Below, piece by piece: positions 9,791-20,560 of a DNA stretch of 64,000 bases. Position numbers and translations under genes: made by a program. The stretch's first letter is position 1. Each line of letters starts with the position of its first letter. The notes under the pieces are model-generated. The model was not told the DNA's origin. It worked only from the letters and a program-made list of their open reading frames with translations, and did not search any database. Origin of the DNA: Dermanyssus gallinae (Eukaryota; Arthropoda; Arachnida; Mesostigmata; Dermanyssidae); NCBI GenBank assembly GCA_003439945.1, contig QVRM01006119.1, forward strand, positions 1-64,000, read 5' to 3'.

Positions 9791-12700
9791 TAAAAAAGGG
9801 CAGCGAGATACGGCGATAAACCATCACGGGCGATAGCTGAAAAGAATACGAGGAGGAGGCTTGAAAAAGCAACCAAGCAAATGACGCTGGAGCAGAAAAG
9901 GAAAACATTTGGGGAGAATAAACAGCTTAAACAGCGTCAACAGCGTGAAAAACGGAATTGGACGGCGATCTGCAATGCAAGGTTACGTGAGAAAAACGAT
10001 AAATACATGCCCAGAGGCGAGAATCAGTCAATGACTAAAGCCTAGCTACAGCAAACTAAGACACTCTGTGAAACACTCGAAGAACCGTTAGCTACAAATT
10101 TAATTTCGATGCTGTGGCAGGTTTCTTGGCCGTTGTTGTTTGTTTGGTGAGAAAATGGGCGTTAATGGTGTGCTCAGGAACGTTGGCCATAACAGTGGCT
10201 ATTGCAAGATAAGCATTAGATTTAATAGGTAAGGCCCCTACGATCGAACTGGCTGAAGTAGGTAGCTACGTTTAATTCAAGCTCAGCGACTGGCAACACG
10301 GGGGCGGATAGAGTTTGTTTAGATGACAGTGTACAGAAAAATATTATACAAAAACGACAGCGTCTTTGGAGAGTGTCGGTGTATTCATTTGAATTTTGAA
10401 GCAATATGCAATACTCACTGGCCCTGAGGTATACGTTGCAAACGACAATATTATTTACCATATTGCAGGGTGGCTTAAACACTTCCAATGCTTCCGTGAA
10501 TTGAAAATATAAACGCTGAACGGTTATTATTAGTTAAGGGTTATGCTAGAAATACCCATTTCAGGGCATCTCCTATATCCTTAATATCGTAGAAGCAACG
10601 GCAGGTCTAGCTAACAATAGCAAATCTCCCTTTCAAGTTAAATATGCAATTTTAGTATTCATCAGGGAACATCAGTTTAAGCAAGGATTGGTGGAAGAAT
10701 ACAGAGACAAAACGACCAACGCTTGGTGAAGACGAAGGCATTACGCCCACCTAGGCATTCGTAGTCATAAGGGGACTAGGGAACGACGTCTTCGAAGCTG
10801 CAGTCACTTATGCAAATGTGGTTATCACGGTAAATGCTAATGGCATACAACAATTAGATGCGATATAGCAATCCGTAGGCACACAGGTTATACAATGTAG
10901 GTGCGTATGTCCAACGCAACAACAATACGCCCATCGTAATGTGTACATATGCGCCCAACATTGAGCATTCATAGCTTGAGCCCCGCTGAGGCACTAAGAC
11001 TTGATAACTGGACTTGCTAGGTGACGTTAACGATGAAATGACGACTCACAATGCGTAAATTGTAGCGTAAAACGGCGTGCGAATACGCTCATATAAAGAT
11101 ATAACATGTAACAGATTAAATAAAAATCAACTGGTAAAAAAATGTGTTATGTTCAAATATATATTTTACAAAAATAATAACAAGAAAATAAAAAAAGATG
11201 TATATATATATATACACGGTTGTTTTATGATGGAACATGTCTTTAGTTACGTTGAAGTAGGTTTATGATTTGCACAATGACGCAGTAGCTGATAATGCCT
11301 GTATGACATTATACGGCCCTTTTTGTAAGGGTGGAATAGCCCCGACTCAAACTGTACTGCAGCTCTACAGTTTCGTGCGCAATTAGTGAGGTAGATGTAC
11401 CTACATGCATGCAACTTTTGGGCCTAACGTTAGCATGTAGCCGACGGTCTACTCATCTGCTTACAGATAGAAGAAATGTAGATCGTCCACTACATAGCCA
11501 TGTGCATATTAGCCTGTTCAGTCGTTAGCACAGTTCGACGGCCAGGCGAGCGGAGCGGACTATCGAAACCAGATCGTGTGTTTGTAGGTGGCGCCATCTA
11601 CGTGCTCCGTACGGCTTCAACGACGCTTGGTTCAGGCACTGGGCCCTGAGAAACAAGTATGGCAAAGGATACGCTAGTGTCTATCTCGTCTGGTCCACGG
11701 CCGGGCCTTCGTAAGCTGTGATGATGGAACAACGGTGGAAAGCATGGGGAGAAGCACGCTTGTTTCGGCCGCCTTCTTCGTCGTCGCGTCATCGTCTACG
11801 GGTGGCATCCACTTTACTTCGGGCAGAGCATGGAAGAGCTTGAAACCCTCTCTACATGAGCGCTCCAAAGCCTGCTGAGTGTGGAGCTCTGACCCTGCCA
11901 GAGCGGAGAGTCGGTGTTGTCATCGCCGACGACGCCCGCGCGTCTGTCTATCTCTGCGTCAGAGGGATCGATGCTTGCACCCCCAGGGAACGTACCCTCC
12001 CCCCCCACCACCCGCCACCCCGCTTGACCCTCGACCGGGTCGGCCTCGCTCTATCGGTGAAGGACATCCATCCTCCGAGTCCCAGCTGTATTATTTGCCG
12101 GCCGTCGGCTCAATTGAACGTGTAGTTAGCCGTGCAGCGCGCGGCGCCCACAAATAGCGTGTTTGACAAGCACAGATCTACTGAAGCACCGCTGTCCGGA
12201 TGGCTTGTTGTACATTAGGCCGGGGCCGGGGCCGAGTGCGGAGGCGTAGGAAAGAAACACCTATCAGGGTTTTAATTAGCACGCTCGGTAAACACCGACC
12301 CTATGTGCCCGTGCTGACTTGTCTATGTGTCTGTCAGTTTATCTGCCCGCTTATGTACACAAGTGTACTGGCGTACAGGCGCATGCACGCGTATATGGAA
12401 ACTTTGCTATTTGCTTATCAAGCTACCCTACCAATCTCTCTACCTCTACCACAACGTATATAGTACTACAACTACGAAGCATTGCACCATCCGGGTGAGA
12501 CCTAGAAATTAAGTAAAATTGCACACGAACACTCGGAAGGAATCATGACTTCAAATTTGCTCGTTTTTTGTTTTTGTTTTTTTTTTCAAAAATACAATAA
12601 CAAATATGATCTATCCATGATATTCTGCACAGCTTGACTATGCAAACATGCTACTTGGTTACGGGTGGTTACGGGTGTGTTCACACGTCGTGTTAAATGT

Positions 12701-13159
12701 CAAACGAAGTCCGATGAGTTTACTATGTTGCTATGTTGGTAAAAAAAAGTAACATTTCAAATTCATTTCTCAGGCATTCGAAACCAGCATGCGAGGAGAG
12801 CCACTCTAGCCGTTGCCGTGCGGAACTAAGTTAGGCAAGAACTTTGAGCAAAGTTACTGTTGTTAAATTATTTCTTTGATGTGGACGGCGTCACGTGCTA
12901 TGTGGAGTTGTAGTGTTGTAAAAGTACATTGTATCCTGAAAGCGCTATATGATTACGATGTTTGGTTGTATCCATGTACACACCTGCTGCACAATTCGCG
13001 TTATGACTTAGCTCGCCGACAAAGTCAGTGGGCGCCACGTCAAGTGAATACGTGTCAATATGGTGGTCGCATGTATGAGTACCTAATATTTTGCTATTTC
13101 TGGTTATATAATTTCATCTAATTTAGTCATCAAACAGATCTACAATCGCTAGAAATTGT
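9791..13159. other. Unassigned sequence with a GC-rich patch
   Basis: Mostly AT-rich with only short ORFs. 11520-12250 is GC-richer and contains two overlapping plus-strand ORFs (11856-12125 and 11879-12157) with no recognised domain. It could be an exon or promoter region, but neither is supported. Confidence 0.35.
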
Positions 13160-13357
13160 TTAGTCTAAATTAGCTCGACCTATGGGCGCAAATCTTATAA
13201 TTTGTTTGTAGTGCGGCCGAACAATCGCAGGTACCAAATAATTTATGTGCTCCAATGCGTGGCAAAAATGGACTACATCAATAATATGTTCGATTGGCGC
13301 GTGGTCAGGGATATTCACAGCAAGAAGATTGCACAGGTCCCGCCTGCTACCAGTCAT
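13160..13357 (-). pseudogene. Possible LINE ORF1 (RRM/L1-ORF1-like) fragment
   Basis: A 65-codon frame reads DLCNLLAVNIPDH...IIDVVHFCHAL...PAIVRPHYKQIIRFAPI. The order of a short hydrophobic segment, a D-VVH/C-R-like turn and a (P)IIVRF-like strand resembles the RNA-binding part of LINE ORF1 proteins that lack zinc knuckles. No flanking LINE was recognised. This is a weak similarity judged by eye. Confidence 0.3.
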
Positions 13358-13635
13358 TCCTTATCTTGTATTACGCGCATAAAGGAGCTTTTTAATCTAT
13401 TCTAAAATGTCAAAACAATAAAGTTGGTTAGCTTTTAAATCGCAAGGTAGCTAAGCGTGGGCGCGCAGAACTGCCACTGAATGCTCGTCGTAATGTCTGA
13501 CCGCACGCGCCAGTCGAGGATCTCCCGGCGAACTGCGCCGATAAGAAAATGAAGACCTGCGCTCCCACTTCAGAGGCCCAGGTGTTTTAATTTATTAATC
13601 GTGTTTTTAAATTTTATTATAACAATCAAGTATAT

Positions 13636-13800
13636 CTTAGGAGGGAAGAAATGCGTTACGCACTAACGGACACTATCATTCGAAGGTGGGATTGGGCTGA
13701 ACAGTGTCGGTCGCACCGCAAGACTACCGGCGTTACCGGCTAGAACTCCGGATTTCTCTCCGGATGATCTGAAAATCACAGCGTCTCCTAAGCGTCGCTC
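13636..13800 (+). repeat. Unknown interspersed repeat, family 3, copy 2 (inverted)
   Basis: In reverse complement this matches 9690-9790: AATGCGTTACGCAC, the GACAC/GTGTC blocks and CGGCGTTACCGGC are shared. Divergence is considerable, so the copy is old. Confidence 0.6.
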
Positions 13801-15519
13801 TAGGCCTCTCAGATATTCGGTTAATATTACTGACTGGGTGACGATAACACTCACATGAACTCCCGTTGCTTAAGAATATTATCAAATCGCTTTTTTTTTG
13901 CTTTTTAAAGTCATTCGTCATTAATTAATTGGTTAGAGCGGTTGCCGCCAAAAGCTTTTGGCCATATGCATCTATCCAGCTTCCGGCACAACCCGAGCTT
14001 ACATATTGGTATAAGCTTTGTACCAGTGTCATAATTTTCCTCTACATGTTTTTCAGAGCAACACAAAATGAGCGCGTACAACAGCGCAGTAGACAGACCG
14101 AATAACTTATAGTAGGCCACTTAATGAAAAAACTCTTACGTGCCACCTACAAAGGTTACCTTAGCGCGACACACGAGCGCGCTACGATGTATCATAAGGC
14201 GTATAAACGGTACATACACTAAAATAAAACCTAAGGTGGTTGTGTATTCAGTGCAGTTTTTAGATTTATGCGTGGCACCCACATGAATTTTACACTTAGT
14301 GGGCACTCAAATGCCACTTACAGCAGTGCGCATGCACGCAGTAGCCTACACGTAGACTCTGATAAATAGACAAAAATGATAAACAGATGAGTCCCAAATC
14401 GCGAGGTTCACCTGTTTGGTCGGCATACTCCTACCTGTGTCGGATGAAGGGCGTATGAATAGCGTACCCGCTAAACCCTCGTTTTGCCTCTGATCCAAAA
14501 GGGTTAGCTACTTAACTAGTTTGATGATTTTACCAACGATAAACGTCGTGAAGTCGGAGGCGATGCCGGCGGACGGACAGCCGCACCGCGGGTAAGAGGC
14601 TTGTTTCAACGAACAAGCGTCAACCTGCCCGATAAAGGTTGAACTGTCGTCGTGCCACACACAGCTGTCACAAGCTATGTTGTGCTATCTACATACGAGT
14701 CCCTCTTCCGGGCGCTTCAAGCCGACATCGAGCATAGACAAGTCAGGCGTGGCAAATATCGCTCATCGGTGCCAGGAGGCCAGGAGCTGGCCAGAGTTGT
14801 TGGCGGGGCGTTGTCATACGGCATCTACATATAGGTGTCGAGCGGCGTTCGCATGTAGGTGTAGAACGAACGGATGAGCGCATGGCTTTGTGATACGTTC
14901 GCTGCTTGCAAAAAAGATTAACTGCCTAGGTCACGAGCATACACGCTAGCTTCGTCACGCACAGCCCACACATCGCTTGCATCGCAAGCGTGAGATGAAA
15001 GTATTACAGGCACTCAGAATCGCCCAATCGGCCGGCCCCTTTGAGAAGGCAGCAGCTGTGACAAAGTCTGTACGCAGGAAAGCCGCAGAGTTGGCTCGGA
15101 GCCGCATGAATAACTACTAGCTTGATTGTCGCATTAACCGGCGTTCTGCAGGCGTTGTTCTGCAAGCGACCGCGGCGTAGCCGTGTCACATATTTAAGGA
15201 GGAATTAGCAGAGTCTTACCGAAAATCCGAAACAGAGCTGAGACCTGTTGTTGACATCGTTTAGAACAGTCATAGCCTAAGGTGCGTCGTTCACGTGAGT
15301 TAATCCACAAAATAGCTTGTTCGGTGATATACATATATATAAATCTTAACTATAAATAAATATATTATTTCAAGCTAATTTAGTGGTACTACCGCTTTGG
15401 CTAAATTCCCGACCTCATACGACAAGACGCCCACAAAATGCAATATATTTTTTTATTTTTTTATTTTTTCAGCTTTTTTAATGTATAATAGTTACAGGTT
15501 TATTCGATTATATATACGT
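13801..15519. other. Unassigned sequence
   Basis: No supported gene. Short ORFs only; a T/A-rich stretch at 15440-15490 lies near the 3' end of the following LINE. Confidence 0.4.
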
Positions 15520-17390
15520 CGTAACAATTGTCTCTTTATGAACATATTCACAGGATAAAATAAGTGAAAGAGTCACATATCCTCCATGTTCGAGCGTGCC
15601 CAGTCTAGCAGAGTTCCACGCACAGAGGCGATGTTCCCCCGCTAAATGTCTAGCGATAATCTCTAGTGCAGGTACTCGACAGCTCTAATGTTCCCTGCCG
15701 AAAGATTGAGCGGCTTGCCGATACGTTGGATATGTTTGTGCGTCTTCGGGCCAGATGCCCTCAGTGTCCCTAATGTCAGCGGGCAAAAGTCGTGGGAGTA
15801 GGTAATACTGGCATATCTTCTGTACTTATTCGCCTCTGCCAACATAGACGCATGACCAGCATGTTCCGCTCCAGCACTGACCATTGAAGGGGCCAATGAG
15901 TCAGTAACGGTTGCATCCTATACTAGCATGCGACCCATCTCGAAGGACGTTAGTGTCAGTCCGTTCGGTTGCTTTACATCACTCCTGCAGAGGCTGGGAG
16001 GCTCGAGAATGCCAAAAAAGCACGCCGACCTCAAGGCTCGGCTAAAAATTCAGTTAAATGCTGCGTGTCGGGCTCGACAACCTGAGCTTAAGAGACAACA
16101 GGGACCGTGGTGTGCCTGTGGCCCCATTTGATCGACGCATCTACATTGGTAAAGGAATACGAGAGCTGCTTCCAGGCGTAGCCCCGCACTATTCTGAACA
16201 CTGTCGTCATCTACTAGAGTGCCTAAGTGAGAGCACTGGGAAAAACCTAGAACAAATCCCCAGCGCCTTTTGCGGAGACCGCCCGTAGCCTGGCCTTGCC
16301 AGTCGTAGTGGAGACTTGCTCAAGGATATGCGCAAATGTCTTCTCCTGCAGTGGGGTCGGCCAGCTATTCTAGGAAAGGGTGTCAGTGGGTACGACATTG
16401 CAAAAAGGCTAATCTCTCGAATAGGGCTGCCAAAGTTTGATCGTAGACAGTTTTACCTGTGTCCTTCCTTAGCCGTTTAGCCTTTTCTAATGCCTGGGAC
16501 ATAAAGGAGGCTATGGCAGGACCAGCCAGCGTCTGGCATTCCAAATCCACCTAAGGATCTGGGAAGCAGAGCCTGCAAGCCTGCATCGGGTGAGAGGCGT
16601 ACGTTTAAGGGCACCTTTTGTGTCTTCAAGGTTAGTGTAGTCTTTCAAGTGTCTTCACTTGCTAAAGGCTCGAAGGTTCTCGATCAAGTCGAAATAATTG
16701 ACCCCTGGGCCGCCAAAAAGCACGATCTCAGTAGGTATATTTCGCGATGAGATCCCAGCGATGACCCCAGGTAACCCCCTCGGCAAAGAGAAACCCCGAG
16801 GAGCTCAATGTCACTCTTTTGGACGACCCCCAAGCCCACGGTCGTCCAGGTACCTGGCATTTAGAGGATACTGTGAAGAGTCCATCAAAGCTTTTACGCA
16901 CAAACAGGCGGACAAAGGGTCTCCTTGTTGAAGGCCGGACTGCGAAGATATAGTGGCCTCTGGAAAAATCAGGTGCGACGGTTGTGCGTAGGCCGCATAT
17001 ACCTAGTGAAAAATTTGCAAGCGTAGCATTTCACCGCGTTTAGCAGGTGTTCTTTTCTGACGCTGTTAAACGCATTTCTAAAATCTAGCTTAACCAGAAC
17101 TATAGGGCTACTACGGGAGTTTATAAATGCGCGGGAGGTGTGAATTCCCATCTTCGTACCGCCAGTAGTTGTAAAACACAACTGATAAAAACCAATTGCC
17201 GTTAATATTTCAGCTTTGTTGGCAGCGCACCCTATTTTTGAAGCTAACTTCCGGAGTGTAGACGAGCATGCTAACACACGCACTTCGTCGCTGGACGTAG
17301 TGGATATCAGCATCGTCGGGGACGAGATGGCAAGCAAATGTCGGAGAGGGCTTATGGATGTTTGTGTCAAAGAGACTCAAGTCAATTCAG
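15520..17390 (-). mobile_element. Two-ORF RLE LINE, 3' half (degenerate)
   Basis: The frame at 15663-15896 reads APSMVSAGAEHAGHASMLAEANKYRRYAS, homologous to the C-terminus of the LINE at 90-449 (APSMVGTGAARPGH...). The RT motif A segment LVKLDFRNAFNSVRKEHL lies at about 17100-17050, preceded by an RLASK-like segment. Between them the coding sequence is riddled with stops. It is interrupted upstream at about 17400, and the 5' part resumes at about 19.3 kb. This is an older relative of the element at 21-4445. Confidence 0.7.
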
Positions 17391-17671
17391 TTTGTTCACC
17401 ATATCATTGGTAGTTACAAGTGATTGACATGTCTTATAATTCACTGTTATAACTAAGCAGGTATTTCACACGTTCCTGCAGTGATTGTGCGTCGATTGAC
17501 GCGCATCGGGTCAAGTGGTAGCAGTTGATGTCAGACATATATAATGGCGATAACCATGCCAGGTTATCCTACACAACAGTGTCTGATTTGTTTGTAGAGC
17601 CTTTTTCCACTTATCTGTGGAAAACACTGTTCCCTCTGTATAGTTCTATATATTCCTTTCTTCTCTAAACA

Positions 17672-17872
17672 CTAGGTATTGGCCCAAGGCATCTGCACTG
17701 AATGGTATTTCGTCAGATATGAGGTCCTCCGTAAAGGTTGGACCTCTCGACACAGTTCTAACGCTAATGTCGCCAATGCATTCCTAGGTAGTCCAAGTGC
17801 ACGTTGTATAAAGCAGTTCTTAACTCGGTCGATGTTTTTGAGGTCTGTCAGCTTAAGGTGAGGCGCAATCAC
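17672..17872 (-). pseudogene. LINE RT thumb fragment
   Basis: A frame of 66 codons with RVKNCFIQRALGLPRNAL, the helix that follows the RT palm in many non-LTR elements (consensus-like FLRRVLGLP). It is opposite in strand to the RT at 18.2-19.3 kb. Confidence 0.55.
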
Positions 17873-18228
17873 TAGTAAGCTATATCAAACTATTAGTGCA
17901 ATTTTTATTCTAAAAAGGTTGACGGCAATTTTTAGGTCACTGTCACGGAGTTCTCCAATAAGTATTATATCTGCCGTTGCTTTGGCTCTGAAATCGTAGA
18001 GATATGGACGACCAAAATGGGGTGTGACAATAGCAGTTCGGACATCAGAGTGGGCTCGCCAAGTTAAAACACAAACCCTGGTTTAATCAAGAATGCAAGT
18101 ACATGAAACATATTATATGTACACATAATTACATGAGCCAATTAGGTTTACAAGAGCTAGCTCTCCTAGAAAGAGTATTTAAGGCCATTAAGAACGAAAA
18201 GATGCTTTGATACGAAGAAAAACAGAGA

Positions 18229-19299
18229 ATGCGTCTCATACAAGACAGCGTATACAGGCCGTGGCTTCTACTCCCGACACGTCCGGCCACAGGTAATCCA
18301 CTAAGTAATGACATAGAATGGACGACATATTTCACAAATCTTCGCAGCGGTGAGACGACTCTCCTAATAAGAGACCCCGGATCTAAGTTTATTCCTTTTA
18401 CGGAAGCCGAAGTAAGACTAGCAGTTACATCAAAGCAAAATAACAGGTCAGCGGGGCCAGACCAACTCGTGTACGAGCACTTAAGCGCAAGATAAGTATT
18501 GCTATGCTCCCCAATAACAAAACTATACAATATGTGCCTACGCGAGGGTAAAATACCAGATGAGTGGTAAAAAAAGCTACCTACAACCTATATATAAGGG
18601 CAAAGGAGATGCTACGGACAAAATCATACCTAGGCATCTCCTTAACAAGCGTGATGTATAAAGTGCTCACTTCGCTCATCGCCTCGAGGCTCTACGAGCG
18701 CACAATCGATGAACTATCAACTGAACAACACGGATTTCTTCGAAAACGCTCAGCTGTAGACGCTTTGAAGTTTGTACTGGACTATGTAGAAGAACGGAAG
18801 GCTCAAGGGGAAATGACCTGTGCAGCATTTGTTGACTTTAAAACCGCCTTTGACTGCGTACCCAGGAATCGACTTTTGCAAGTCATTCACAGCAGATACG
18901 CAATTACGGATCCAACCATACAGAGAACCGGTGTCGCCCAGGGAAACTCAATAAGTCTGTTCCTATTTATTTTATACGTGGCAGGCCTGACGAAAATTCT
19001 ACGAAAAGTAAAAGCGCCACATGCATTCTATGCTGATGACCGGGTCGTTCTCGCAAAATCCCGAGACCACTTACAGGTGCAATGAAAATAGACTGACAAT
19101 AAATATAAACAAGACAAAATTTCTACGTTTCAATCGCGGAGGAGCATATGCCACCGCAGATCGCCGTATCAAAATAAACGGCGCCCCTGTAGAGTTAGTT
19201 AGTTACTTCCCATACTTGGGAGTGACGCTAACTTCAAGACTCTCGTTTGGAAGGCACATAGAAGAAAAAGAGACTAAAGGCTTTCGGACTGAGATATAA
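18229..19299 (+). pseudogene. LINE reverse transcriptase (APE-type clade), broken
   Basis: The palm domain is readable across three overlapping frames. Finger motif: SAGPDQL. Motif A: AAFVDFKTAFDCV. Motif B: GVAQGNSIS. Motif C: YADD. Then the typical NINKTKFLRF and YFPYLGVTLTSRLSFGRHI segment that follows the palm in I/CR1/R1-like LINEs. Both catalytic regions are intact but the reading frame is not, with breaks near 18496 and 19085. No endonuclease was found upstream, so the element is 5'-truncated. Confidence 0.8.
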
Positions 19300-19300
19300 A

Positions 19301-20560
19301 CGTGTCCGCGGAGCCAAAAGCCTGGCGGCGTCCAAGATATCTCCTTTGGGGAGCTTAAGTATGGCGCTTCTACAAATCTCATCCTCAGGGTTCGTTCTGA
19401 TAGTAGTCCTAGTTTCATGATATACGATGTTCTCAACCCTTGAACCTTGCGAACAGTCGCGAAGGTTCTTTTTGGTAGTCACTGTGAGAGGACGCGTGTC
19501 GTTTCGAATTCAGGGAAGGTCCAACGCAGCCGGCGCGAAAGAAAACAGGTTTTTTGTTCGAGACGACCTTTAATAAAACTTTCGTGAGCTCGTCTGAGAC
19601 GGATACCCCGACAGCCTTGAGCATGTTGCATGGTATTCTGAACGTGTCCCACCAGTTCCTCCGAGGTGGCCGATGTGCCGGTGGCAGCGTTACTTCTAAG
19701 CTCCCGACGTCGGAGTGTAAAGCGGACAAGTGCCTAAAATGTCCTCTTCTTGTGTATCTGTTGTTGCACACAAGCCAAGCGACCCTGTAAAGGTCCTGCC
19801 CAAAGTCACCTAAAACGTTTCCTGATATCGCTAGGTTGCCGGCAGTAAAGCTAGTAACTTGGCTTTAGTGCTTTGGCAATCGTCGTGAGTGTGGCTGCAG
19901 AGTCAGGACTAATACCCTCGAGCACTTTTGTCAGATCAGACAAGGTGGCTCTAAATCTGCCTGGTGGCGTCACCTTTTTTATGCTGCCGAACCCTTCGTG
20001 TCTGAGGCCGCAGTCGGGCGACCGAGCTTACTCTACTATATATCTAGTAGGCTTGCGCCAAGGAAGGCGCCGACGTCTGGGCAAAAGAACGTGTAGAGCG
20101 CTTCCGTCCTGGGTCGATAAGATTCCCCGGCAAGACTGCAGCGTACGACGGTTTGTCATCCGTGACGCCCCGTGTAGGCTCTCCCACAGAAGCCGGGTAC
20201 TGCGCTTCTTCTATAACGACTGCTGAGGGATTAACCATCTGCACCTGTCAAAGGGTCCTAGCTTATGATAATTTGGTTCTTCTTACGAAGATAGGCTAAA
20301 CGTGGACAAGAAGGGGAACCAACCGCGCGTTGATACACCTTGAGGAATTAGGACCGCATATCTCTTTGAAGAGACGCAGCATCGAGACTTCCGCAAACTC
20401 GCTGGAACCTGAACCGTCTAGTCAGCTCTCTTGAATCATAATTTTTAAGGTACTGAGAGATCCTGATAAAATATCGCTCTTGAGTTCTTTTCCATTTGAC
20501 GCTGCTTGCGAAAAAATGCACTCTGCGTGAGATCACTACAGAAAAGCCATTTTCAGGGTA
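19301..20560 (-). mobile_element. Two-ORF RLE LINE, 5' part (ORF1 end and ORF2 start)
   Basis: In the sense direction, a degenerate ORF1 C-terminus (SYAAVLPGN near 20140, then ATLTTIAKALKPSY and a stop TAG near 19850) is followed by an ORF2 N-terminus. The latter has a damaged zinc finger (VCNNRYTRRGHFRHLSALH, first Cys missing, near 19770-19715), a KVLLKVVSNKKP segment and RSAILKLPKGDILDAARLL near 19370-19310. These align by eye with the same positions of the LINE at 21-4445. It is probably the missing 5' half of the element at 15.5-17.4 kb. The TAATG junction is no longer present. Confidence 0.6.

Larger units (their letters stand above)
17400..19300. mobile_element. APE-type LINE inserted in RLE LINE, with internal inversion
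   Basis: Two opposed pieces lie between the halves of an RLE LINE. 17672-17872 (minus) encodes a thumb-like segment FIQRALGLPRNALATLALEL. 18229-19299 (plus) encodes RT: SAGPDQLVYEHL, ISLTSVMYKVL, TEQHGFLRKRSA, motif A FVDFKTAFD, motif B GVAQGNSISLFLF and the catalytic box FYADDRVVL. A stop and frame changes break it near 18.5 and 19.08 kb. If both pieces come from one element inserted in minus orientation, the 3' part is in sense and the 5' part inverted, as expected from twin priming; this is inferred, and two separate insertions are possible. Confidence 0.65.

Noticed and set aside
11814..12157. GC-rich ORFs that might be host exons
   Set aside because: No recognisable domain, overlapping frames of equal quality on both strands, and no clear splice sites.
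13925..13980. tRNA-like phrase GGTTAGAGCGGTTGCC
   Set aside because: No box B at the right distance and no acceptor or T arm.
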